Assembly: GCA_023053575.1 (NCBI GenBank)
Contig: JAKZAP010000016.1
Span: 7,250,046-7,314,045, forward strand
DNA from: Branchinecta lynchi
Taxonomy: Eukaryota; Arthropoda; Branchiopoda; Anostraca; Branchinectidae
Direction: 5' to 3'
Length of the DNA: 64,000 nt
Numbering within the stretch: the stretch's first letter is position 1; the number at the start of each line of letters is the position of its first letter. The position numbers were made by a program, and so were the translations under genes. Below the pieces are notes generated by a model. That model was not told where the DNA came from, made no database searches, and was given only the letters and a program-made list of their open reading frames with translations. This document shows positions 23,901 through 35,900 of the stretch, piece by piece.

Positions 23901-26900
23901 TCAATTTCAAATAAAACTTTTACTTTCAACAAACTTTCCGGTTTTGGCCGGATTCCGGGCGAACTACTTGTCCGATGACAAAATGGTTTTCACCATCGTG
24001 TTCAGCATGTCTTCTTACCCCATAATCAACTATCACATTAGCTGTTTCAAAATATTTTGTTTGTCCCTTAATTTGAATCCCCTCCCCCACCCCTAAATGT
24101 AGAGCTACAAAGCCCATCTACGAACTTGACTGGTCCGACGACCCAACGAACCCTCACACCAAGTTTCATCAAAATATCTCATTCCCTTCGAGAGTTATCG
24201 TGCTTACAGACGGACGGACGGACAGACGGACAACTTTTGCGATGTCATAGGTATCCCTCCACTTACGTTTTGGGATCCCAAAAACAAGAGTTGGAAGCTC
24301 ATATGTCACTTGCAAGGCTGGGTCAGAGGATAAAAGTATGAACTCGTCGATTCGTGGGTTTATTGTCATCACATGTAAGCAAAATCCTTGAGATAAGAAC
24401 GGTCATGGGTCCTTGGAAATCAAGAGAATGTATTTTTCGTAAAATTTATTTTATTTATGCACTTGGCCGTGATGATGCGCACTTTAAGGGCGCTAGAAAT
24501 GCATAAATATTCTTTGAGCCCAAGCTGACTTTGAAACATTTATTCAATTCATAGCTGACGTATCCGTTGTAAACATTGTTTGAATAAATGCTAGAAATGC
24601 ATCTGTAATGAACACTCCTGAAGCACAAATGATGATAAGCTCATTGGAATCAAGAAAATGTATATTTTGCTCAAAATTATTGTTTGTATTTTAAGAAACT
24701 CAGTTGTAAGCATAACCCGTGAGGCAAAAATGATCACGGGCCCTTGGTGATCATGAATATCTTTCGTTTGGTTATCGTATTTTTTTTACTTTTCGGTTAA
24801 GAAACGCACTTTAATGGTGCTAAAAATTAGTTTAACACCTTTGAGTTAAATGTAAACTTTGCTTTAAAAGCATTTTCTGTACTTTGTGCTTAGGATTAGT
24901 ACTTTAAGGTTAGGATTAGTACTTTTAAGGAATGGTTGGATCTGAGAAGTGACAATTTCTGATCCAATCTTGTCAAGTTTCTAATGTTCAAGCCAAGTTT
25001 CATCACCCTAGAACATCTGGAATTACCTTAGTTCGCGATCACCAAAATTCCGGACCCCCACCCACCAACTCTCCTCACAGTGCCCGAACCCGGTCCGATT
25101 TTGTCACTGATGTATATAGCTCTTGTCGTTGTTCATCCCACCAAGTTTCATCCCAATCGCTCCACTCTAAGCGTGTCACAAGATCCCCCCCCCCCTACAT
25201 TCATCGGGTCCGGTCCGGACTTAAAATGGGACATCCGAGACATGAGGTCTTCCTAAATATCATGTTTCGTTAAGATCCGTTACCGGCATTACAGCGACCA
25301 CTCGTTCAAGAGTTATACATACATCAACATTCCAGATTTCCCCTCCCCTACGACGGTTGGGTCGCAGAACTGATTCTTTCTAAACAATCCCGTCAAGTTT
25401 CTAATGTTCAAGCCATAGCACATCTGGAAATACCTTAGATCGCGATAGCCCGATTTCCGGACCCCCCCTCTAACTCCCCCCACAGTGTCCAAATTCGATC
25501 CGGTTCTATCACAGAGTATCTAGTTCTTGTGCTTGTCCTTCAAACCAAGTTTCATCCCAATCGCTCGACTCTAAGCGTGTCACAAAATTTCCGATCCCCC
25601 CCCCCCCCGCCACATTCATCGGATCCGGCTTTAAATGGGTCATTCGAGGCACGAGCTCTTTCCAAATATCAAGTTTTGTTAAGATCCGATCATCCGTTCC
25701 AATGTTATACATTCCTCAAGATTCCGGATTCCATCTCCTTCCACTCCCCCCACGGTGGTCGGATGGGGAAGTTGACTATTCCCAGGTTAATCTGGTCGGA
25801 TCCCTGACTTGCCTGTCAAGTTTCATAGTCTTAGCCCACCTGGAAGTAACTTAACTCCAAATCATCGGAATTCCGGAAACCCCCTCGAACTCCCTCACAG
25901 TGCACGAATCCTGTCCGGCTATGTCGATGATGTACCTAGGGCTTGTGCTTGTTCCTCCCACCAAGTTTCATCCCGATCGCTCCACTCTAAGCGTGTCACA
26001 TGTTTTCCGGCCAGCCCCACTTCTACTCCCCCCCCCCCCCCACATTCATCGTATTCGGTCCGCACTTGAAATAGTACATATTAGATACGAGGCCTCTCCA
26101 AATATCAAGTCACTAAGATCCGATCACCCGTTCGAAAGTTATGCATGTCTCTAAATTGCAGATTCCGGCTCCCCTCCCTCCCCCCACGATGGTCGGATCG
26201 AGCAAGTGATTGTTTCCAAGTTAGTTTGGACGGAAACCTAATATGCCTGCCAAGTTTCATCGTCCTAGCACATCTGGAAGCACCCTAACTCGCAAACACC
26301 GGACTGACCGACCAACCGACAGACCGACGGAAAAGTGGTCGGATTATGGCACTTGGCCGGAAGGCAAGTGCCATAAAAACTGAACAAAACATCCATTAGC
26401 TTCGTAAAGCCGTTCAAACTGTACGAGAAATTAACAATGCGATTCCTCATTCCACAAACTGGGACGGCTCAAAGAACAGAGTCAACTCATAAACTTTGGA
26501 CAGAGAACCGACGAAAAAGAAACTTCCAGTAAAAAAAAAACTTGATGTATATAAGTATAGCTGAACTTTTCCATTAATTTCCCTGACCTTCTGCAACGGC
26601 ATATTTTGTTGCTCCAAGAACTAACGGACATAGCAAATACAAAAAGAATAAACACAAACAGACGAAAATGAAGAACAATATGACAACCTGCACTACCCCC
26701 AGGAACCCTATATAGAGTTTTACATTTTATACTTCATTCGCCATCCTTCCTTTTGCTCCAAACATTCATAATACTAGGTTCATTTTCAGCTTTCACACTC
26801 TCACATCAAATCAAAACCACACTGATTCAGCACTGATTATTGTACTCATTCTGATCTGATTCGGACTTCCAGGTTGTGATTATGTTAGCATAGCAGTCAA

Positions 26901-29900
26901 GGAAATAACCTTCTCGAACGTTTCAGTTATTCGAGTGTGTTCCAACCTACTTACCGTAGTTACTACGCATAACGTCATGAATTCTGGCTTTTTGCCGTCA
27001 AGGCTGGAACGTTTTTTCTACTTTCCAGCAAAATATCATGCCACGGCGAATCCGACCAATCACCTTACAGACATGCGTAGTTACCATGCTTACTACGCTC
27101 CCGAGCATGGTAAGCAAATAGTTACTATTTCGAGAAGGTTAGAACGGTCAGCACAGTAGCTTTTCGTGAGGTTGGAACGAAAATACTAACAGGTAGTTAC
27201 TATTGTTAGAAGGGTGGAACACGCTGTTCATGTTCCCCAGCTAGGGTCATCTCAGCAACCACTCAGGAGGGTGTTGACTAAACTTCAGCCGATTATCTAC
27301 GGATCGTGACGTCACACGAAAAGTCTATATTTTCCATTTACTAACGGAACTGATTGTTCCTAGAACGGCTTATAAGTGTAAACGCGTCCGCACCTCGAAG
27401 GCTCTATACATATAGATACAAATCAATATTCTGCAACATTAATTTAATCAAATTTTCCTATTTCTTTCATGACGTCACGGGCCGAGATAATCGGCTAAAG
27501 TTTAGCCAACACACTCAGGAGGACAAGAACATAGTAGAGCTTAAACTCACCTCAATAGCGTAGTCATCATAGACTGGGCCAACCGGAACAACGACGCACT
27601 GTCTGGGAGAGAGCCAGAAGGGCCATTTGCCGGCGTAGGATTCGGTTAGGACGGCTATCATTCGTTCAACCGACCCCAAGATGGCTCTGTGGATCATGAC
27701 TGGGCGAACTTTTTCTCCAGATTCGCTGCAGAGAAAAAAAGCTTTGACGACACGATCTAGAGGAACCACTTAAGAGAAGAGCGACTGTTTTGGTGGTTTC
27801 AAAGGCTTTTGGGGATGTTCCTCAACGAAGTGCCATGGTCTTTTCTATACTAGGCTTTATAGTTACGCTTTCATGTTTTTTAATTTTGTAGTTGCCACAG
27901 CCCTTTAGTACTAGACTGAGAAAATTTGTTATCATCCGTTCTATTCCGTAATCTACAAAACAAAACAATAAACGATTATCTAATTGCCCTACCTGATATG
28001 GGCACAAATTTTCGGGAAAATACGGACAACCCCTCCAACTCCCTCCACCCAGACCAGATCCGACCAGAGCTGAAAAATTGTAAATCTAGGGCACATGACC
28101 TTTGTGCCGTCCACGTTTCATCCAAACCCCTCCTGCCGTATGGAACTTACGCGCGTCACGAAATTTCCAAGACCCCCACCGTGCGACGCAATTCGGCCCC
28201 ACAAAGGCCAAAGCCTAGTGCATCTGCTCCTACCACCCATACATTTTTGTTTTTTCTGTTTTTATCAAACTGGATCACCCGTTCAGACCCTCGACGCACC
28301 AATACGTTCCGGATTACCCCTCCCCCCACCCCATAGGTGATTTGATCGGGAAAACGAAGGTTTTCTAGAGCATTGGGTTCCGTCCTATATACGCGTGCCA
28401 AATTAAATCTTTCTAGCTTATGCGGAAGTGCTCGAACTAGCAGGAGTTGGACAGACATTACGATTACTATGTGTGTGTTCCAACCTACTTACCTTAGTTA
28501 CTACGCATGACGTCACGAATTCTGGCTTTTGCCGTCAAGGCTGGAACGATTTTTCTACTTTCCAAATATCATGCCACGGCGAATCCGACCAGTCATGCTA
28601 CAAAGATGCGTAGTTACCATGCTTACTACGCTCCCGAGGATGGTAAGCAAATAGTTACTATTGGTTACTATTTTGAGAAGGTTGGAACGGTCAGCGTAGT
28701 AACTTTTTGCGAGGTTGGAACGAAAATGGTAACTAATAGTTACTATTGGTTACTATTTTGAGAAGGTTGGAACGGTCAGCGTAGTAACTTTTTGCGAGGT
28801 TGGAACGAAAATGGTAACTAATAGTTACTATTGGTTACTATTTTGAGAAGGTTGGAACGGTCAGCGTAGTAACTTTTTGCGAGGTTGGAACGAAAATGGT
28901 AACTATTAGTTACTATTGTTAGAAGGGTGTTACACGCTCTATATGACACTTCAGCCGAAGGCTATAAGAACCGTAAAAATTGGATCAAATTTGTTTGATA
29001 CGCCTTGTTCAATTCTTCGCTCATTTTATTTATTATTTTACTGCTTCGCTGTTATACTGTTTCATAAACGAGTAAGGTACAAACTGTGACTACCATTATT
29101 ATCCGACGAGAAGAGACTTACGAGACATAATTCAGATTAAACCGGATGGGCAGTTGGAAGTCGAGCTGGATTGTGGCGCACTGATGCGGCCTCTTCAGCG
29201 CATCCAAGATGGTGATGTCGATCTTTGGACCATAGAAGGCACCATCGCCAGGGTCCTCCTTCCAGGGCTGCCCGAAGGCGTCAAGGCTGTCGGCAAGTTG
29301 CTAGAAGGATGACAAGCGAATAAGACTAATATTAAATAATATTAGTAAATATAATGTTGCATTAATGTTTAATAAGTAGAATGTTCCTGTGGTTGTTATT
29401 TCCGTGACATAGATGAAGGAAAAAAAAAGGAGGAAGGAAAACTGTAACCACCCATGGAGCTCCATGATGTCCCGATTTACTGAATTTTAATTATTTTGGT
29501 TGTTGTTGATGTTATGTTGTTTCTCTCTCTTTTCATTTTTGTTTACCATACTCCGTCTTAACCTAGACGGCTTACAAATAAAATTTAATTTATAGGGATG
29601 TGGACTGGTTAGACAAATATGCCTTCCGGCGGGATCACTGTTCCTATGGTCGGCTTCTACCAGACTATTGTAGTGGTTTGCGAACTCTATGCCCCTCGGT
29701 AGCTCAAATGGTAAGAGCGCCTGCCTTGTAAGCAGAGGGTCATGGGTTCAAATCCCAGCTGAGGGCATTTTTGACGTTCAGTTCACTACTTATAAAATTA
29801 AATAGCATTTTATAAGTATAATCAGTAATTAAGTAATTTACTTTTCACCAACATTTTGGAAAGCGGAGTCTAGAAAATAAAAGAAAGAAATAAAAAAAAC

Positions 29901-32900
29901 AAATACAAAACACATAAGATAATACAATTTTAATCTCCGGCCAGGATACAGGATAAAAGGTCATGCAATGGTTGGACCAGTTGTCGAGACGAGGAGACTT
30001 TGGAAAGGGTAATACTGGCCCAACCAGCGCACGACGTTATCCACTGCTTCCTGGCCGAACACTGAAAATTAAGTGTCTATTTCTGTGTGTGTATGTGTTT
30101 TATTTATTTATTTTTCATTTCCTCCGCTTTTTCAAAATGGCGGGTTATAAATAAATTACTTACTTACCTGTATCCTGAACTTAAGCTTATCCGCTAGCGC
30201 GTGGTTGTGGCATAATTTTCAAAAGATGAGCAGGTGCTTTGCATACTTAAAGTAGTGCGAACTTATCTTTTTTAGTTCCCTCTGTCGCAGAACGAAATAA
30301 ACGAGTAGAGCAGAAAGTTCTTGGTACGCAAATCGTGGACAGGCCAAACAGCCTAACTCGTCAAGCATACATATAATAAAATTACCCTTGTCACACTAAA
30401 TAACATAATAAATTTCGCAGGAATCAAGTAAACAATGATAATAATAAAACTACCACGGTACCGGTTGGTTTTAGCCCGGATGATTTAATTTATTTTTGGG
30501 ACCCTAAAACATAAGTGGAGCGATACCTATGACGTACAAGTTGTCCGTCTGCCTGTCCAGCACTGTCTGTCAAAGTACAGCTCAAGTTCGTAGATGAGCC
30601 CTGTAGCTCAATATTTAGGGGTGGCGAGGAGTTTCAATTTAAGGGACGAACAAAAAAATGTTAAAAAGCCAATAGGAGTAAGAAGACATGTTGAATCCAT
30701 ATCTGAAACTTATTTTCTCGCCCGACAATTAGTTCGTCCGGAATCCGGCCAAAACCGGAAAATTTGTTAAAAATAAAAGGTTTATTTGGAGTTGATTAAA
30801 TGCTCAATTTAGGGGTGAGAAGACACACAGAGTCCGTATATGACAATCGTTTTCTACCTGAAAAAGTAGTTCATCCGGAATCCGGCCAAAACCGGAAAGT
30901 CTGTTAAAAGTAAAAGTTTTATCGACTGAGGGGTAAGAAGACTTGCTGGTAAGAAGACAAACGACAATAATTTTCTTCCCGGACATATAGTTCACCCAGA
31001 ATCCGTTCGAAACCGGAAAATTTGTTGTAAGTAAAGGTTTCATCTGAAGTTGATTAGTGGTTCGACGTAGTGGTAAGGAGACAAGCTGAGTCCGTATACG
31101 AAAACTATTTTCTCGCCGGACAAACTGTTCACCCAGAATCCGGCCAAAACCTGAAAATTTGTTAAAAGTTAAAGTCTCTGCGAAGTTGATTAGAGGTTCG
31201 ATATAAGGGTAAGGAGATATGCTGAATTCCTTTTGTGCCTTAGTTTTTTTGCCGGACAAGTAGGAACCGTAATCCGGCCGAGACCGGATATCTGGCAGAA
31301 GTAAGGCAGGGAGTTTCGATCAATTTTGTCAAAGTAGATATGACGTATAGGGGTTAACACACGTGCTGAATCTATACCTGAAGTAGGTTCTCAGATGAAC
31401 AGCCACTGGCGTAAATCTGTTTCTAAATTTTAATAATAAAAATGTCAAGGAGTCTGGCGAAGACCGGATAACTACAATATTATTCCAACGTCCGTCTTTT
31501 GATTTGGTTTTTATTTGTATACTATAATAGGTCTGTGATGACATTGATGATTAATTGTATATATTATAAAATGTTCATTATACTTGACGTAATACCATAA
31601 ATCTGTTTCTATATTTTAATAGTAAAAATGTCAAGGAGTCTGGCGAAGACCGGATAACTACAATATTATTCCAACGTCCGTGTTTTGTTTTGGTTTTATT
31701 TGTATACTATAATAGGTCTGTGATGACGAATTGATGATTAATTGTATATATTAAAAATGTGCATTATACTTGACGTAATACCCGAATTTAGTGTTTTTTT
31801 GAAATAAATTCGTTACTTACTTACTAGAAACCTTTGGTCTTGTTATCTGAAGCTTGTCCAAACCCTTTTGGCTCCAGCCTTTACCCTAGGGTACGGCGGG
31901 GTAGGAGTTCATGTTGAGAAAGTTAGGTTAAAGGCTTTCAAAAGTAAAGATCGAAGAGGTTTAGTAAGGATAGCGCTCAACACAAACTGAAATAGAGTAG
32001 CCGACGTCCCGGCAAATTAATGAATCATGTCACGGGACCACTATCAGACAGTGTCGTCGTTTGCTACCTTCGATTTGTATCACGCTGTCGACGGTTGTCT
32101 GCGAGAAGTTTTTCCAACAGAAAAAACGATTATGTAAATTGTTTCCCTGTTTATAAGTCAACGGGTATCGGAAAAGGTTTAAAAACAGCCAAAACCGTGG
32201 GTTATTTGTTGAAAGCACAGCCTAGTTTTAAAGTATTCAAATATTTAAAAATATTGTAAAAAGCTGCACTTCTCAAAGCTAAATAACGTTCAAAAATGTA
32301 TTAGTCGCGTTTTGCAGATACCATGGTATCTGTTACCACAGTAACTGGATCTGCAATTAGTGCATTTGCCGTGGTATCTGATATACGATTGCTCTGCAAA
32401 AAACCCACAATTGCCGAAACTGCGCTTTTCGAAGTCTTCCCAAAAGAACAAGAGCTACGAGCTCATATGGCACTTGTACGAGTAGGCTGTACAAGAAAGT
32501 AGATGAAAACGTCACAAAATACACCCGCCATCCAAAAAGGCGGTTCGGAAATAGAAATAGGATATTTAGTTTCACTCATTTCTGAGCAGTTCCGGCATCG
32601 TCTCGATTGCAAATGCACATGACTGTTCAAACTTTCATCCCAATAAATCCATTTGTTTGATCCCTAGACGTGCTACACGATTTCCGGTACTCACTCTATT
32701 TCCACCTACCGTGGCCGAATCTGGTTCGGAATAAAAAAAAATCGACCACCTAAAGCATCTTCGTTTATACCATCTACCAAGTTTCACTCGAATCTGAGCA
32801 TTTCTGGAAAGTTCCGGTACCCCCCCCCCCTTCCCACCAACGTTGTCGGAGCCGGTTCGGGCCCAATCTCTTAATTCCCTCATCAAGTTTGACTGAAATT

Positions 32901-35900
32901 GGAGCATAGCCTATCTGCAAGTTTCCAGTACCCCCCCCCCCCCCTACCTTGGCCGAATCCGGCCCAGACGCCAAATAACAGATCTAGGCCGCATAAACTC
33001 GGCACTGTCGAATTGCATCTCATTCGGTCCATCCGTTTGGTTTTTGTGCATGTCAAAAGTCCCCCCACCCCCAATTCCCCTAATCGTGGTCGCATATGGT
33101 TCGAACGCATGTTTTACATGTCGAGGCCATCGATTCGTATCACCCATGAAGTTTCACTCGAATCAGACCACTCGTTCGCAATTTATAGAAGTCCATATTT
33201 CTCTTCTCTTGCTCCCCCAAAAATGCTCGGATCTAGGAACGGAAGTTTCCGGGGGTATGTTGTGTCAGGTTTTTAAGTCAAGATAATTCGGGTCGCTAAT
33301 ATGCCTGCAAAGTTTCGTTGTCGTTTTACATCTGGAACTATTCTAACTCACGACTACCGGAATTCCAGGAAACCCCCTCCAACTCCCCCCACAGAGCCCC
33401 GAAACCATCTGGCTCCGTCAATTTCATCTAGGCCTAATGCTTGTTCCATCCATTAAGTTTCGTCCCAATCCCTCTACTTTTAGAGTTTCTTGAGTTTTCC
33501 ACACCTCCCCCTATCCCCACAGGTATCGGACCCGACTCGGACGTGACACTGAACGTCCGAGGCGATAGCTCACTAGACAAGTTTCATTCAAATCCGATCA
33601 CCCGTTCAAAAGTTATGCACGCCACTAGATTCCGGACTCCCCATCCACCCACTCCCCCCACGATGGTCGGGTCGGGAAACGGCTGTTCTCAAGTCAATCT
33701 GTTCGGATCCCTGACATACCTGCCAAGTTTCATCGCCCTAGGACATCAGGAAGTATGCCGAACTCGCGGGATCGCTAGAAATCCGGACCCCCCCCCAACT
33801 CCCCCACAGTGCCCTGATCCGGTCCGGTTATGTCAATGACGTGTCGAGGACCTGTGCTTGTTTTTCCCACCAAGTTTCATCCCGATCCCTCCACTTTAAG
33901 CGTTTCTCAAAATTTCCGGTTCCCTCCTCCAACTCCTCCCAGTGTCATCGGATCTGGTCCGGTTATGTCAATGACGTGTCTAGGACCTGTGCTTGTTTTT
34001 CCCACCAAGTTTCATCCCGATCCCTCCACTTTAAGCGTTTCTCAAAATTTCCGGTTACCTCCTCCAACTCCCCCCAGTGTCATCGGATCCGGCCCGGATT
34101 TCAAGTGAGGTGTTTGAGACACGAGGTCATCCTAAATATCAATTTTCATCAAGATCCGATCACCCGTTCAAAAGTTATGCACGCCACTAGATTCCGGACT
34201 CCCCATCCACCCACTCCCCCCACGATGGTCGGGTCGGGGAAACGGCTGTTCTCAAGTCAATCTGTTCGGATCCTTGACATACCTGCCAAGTTTCATCGCC
34301 CTAGGACACCAGGAAGTATGCCGAACTCGCAGGATCGCTAGAAATCCGGACCCCCATCCCAACTCCCCCACAGTGCCCTGATCCGGTCCGGTTATGTCAA
34401 TGACGTGTCTAGGACCTGTGCTTGTTTTTCCCACCAAGTTTCATCCCGATCCCTCCACTTTAAGCGTTTCTCAAAATTTCCGGTTCCACATCCCAACTCC
34501 CCCACAGTGCCCTGATCCGGTCCGGTTATGTCAATGACGTTTCTAGGACCTGTGGTTGTTTTTCCCACCAAGTTTCATCCCGATCCCTCCACTTTATGCG
34601 TTTCTCCCTCCTCCAACTCCCCCCAGTGTCATCGGATCCGGCCCGGATTTAAAGTGAGGTGTCTGAGACACGAGGTCATCCTAAATATCAATTTTCATCA
34701 AGATCCGATCACCCGTTCGCAAGCTAAAAATACCTCAAATTTTGGCTTCACCCTCCCTCCACTCCCCCCCCCCCCCCCCAGATGGTCGAATCGGGGAATT
34801 GATGATTTCCTATTTAAGCTGGTCGGGTCCCAGACATGCCTGTCAATTTCCATCGTCCCAGCACATCAGGAAGCACGGAACTCGCGGGATCACTAAGAAT
34901 TCGGACTTCTCCCCCCCCCCAACTCCCCCAAAGTGAGCGGATCCGTTCCGGTTATATCAGTCACGTATCTAGGACTTTTGCTTGTACTTTCCACCAAGTT
35001 TCATTCGGATCCCTCCACTCTAAGTGTTTTCCAAGATTTCCGGTTTCCCCCTCTAACTCCCCCCAGTGTCACCGGATCCGGTCTGGATTTAAAATGGAGG
35101 GTCTGAGACACGAAGTCCTTCCATGTACTAAGTTTCATTAAGATCCGATCACCCGTTCGTAAGCTAAAAATATCTCATTTTTCCTATTTTTTCCGGATTC
35201 CCCCTCCCTCCACTCCCCTCCAGATGGTCGGATCGAGGAAGCGACAATTTCTAATTTAATCTGGTCCAGTTCCTGATATGCTTGCCAAGTTTCATCGTCC
35301 TAGCTTATCTGGAAGTGCCCGAACTAGCAAAACCGGGACCGACAGACCGACAGACCGACTGACGGACAGAAATAACAATCGCTATATGGCACTTGAGTAA
35401 GCTCAAGTGCCATAAAAACTCAGTCACATCTCAAACTTCTTTCCCACCAATTTGACAAAAACTGATGAAAGTGACATGACTTTTTCGGATACTACGATCA
35501 GTTACCACGGTCGGACCGTGGTATCTGAATATCAGATACCATGATAACTGGCCAGACACCACGATAACTGCAAAAAAAAACCTTTTGACCATGGTATCAG
35601 ATACCACGATAACTGCGAAAACGACTTTAAACCGTGGTATGAGATACCACGGTATCTGCAACAAGAGCTACGAGCTCATATGGCACTTGTACGAGTAGGC
35701 TGTACAAGAAAGTAGGTGAGAACCTCACAAAATACACCCGCCATCCAAAAATGCGGTTCGGAAATAGAAATAGGATATTTAGTTTCACTCATTTCTGAGC
35801 AGTTCCGGCATCGTCTCGATTTTCTGTAGCAAATGCACATGACTGTTCAAACTTTCATCCCAATAAATCCATTTTTTTGATCCCTAGACGTGCTACACGA

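Noticed and set aside
23669..24096. Series of open frames of 72-96 codons with repeated peptide text (also 47561-47860, 50096-50660)
   Set aside because: They are translations of the 137-bp tandem units of family A, occur on either strand depending on element orientation, and have no conserved start or domain.
29693..29764. Genuine tRNA-Thr gene
   Set aside because: It folds well, but the 3' tail is shared with a retroposed copy at 56691-56789 and two stem mismatches are present; kept as a SINE with a stated alternative.
33441..34896. Long proline-rich open frames in the family B cores
   Set aside because: They come from C-rich tandem repeats; the same text appears in several frames and breaks at homopolymer runs.
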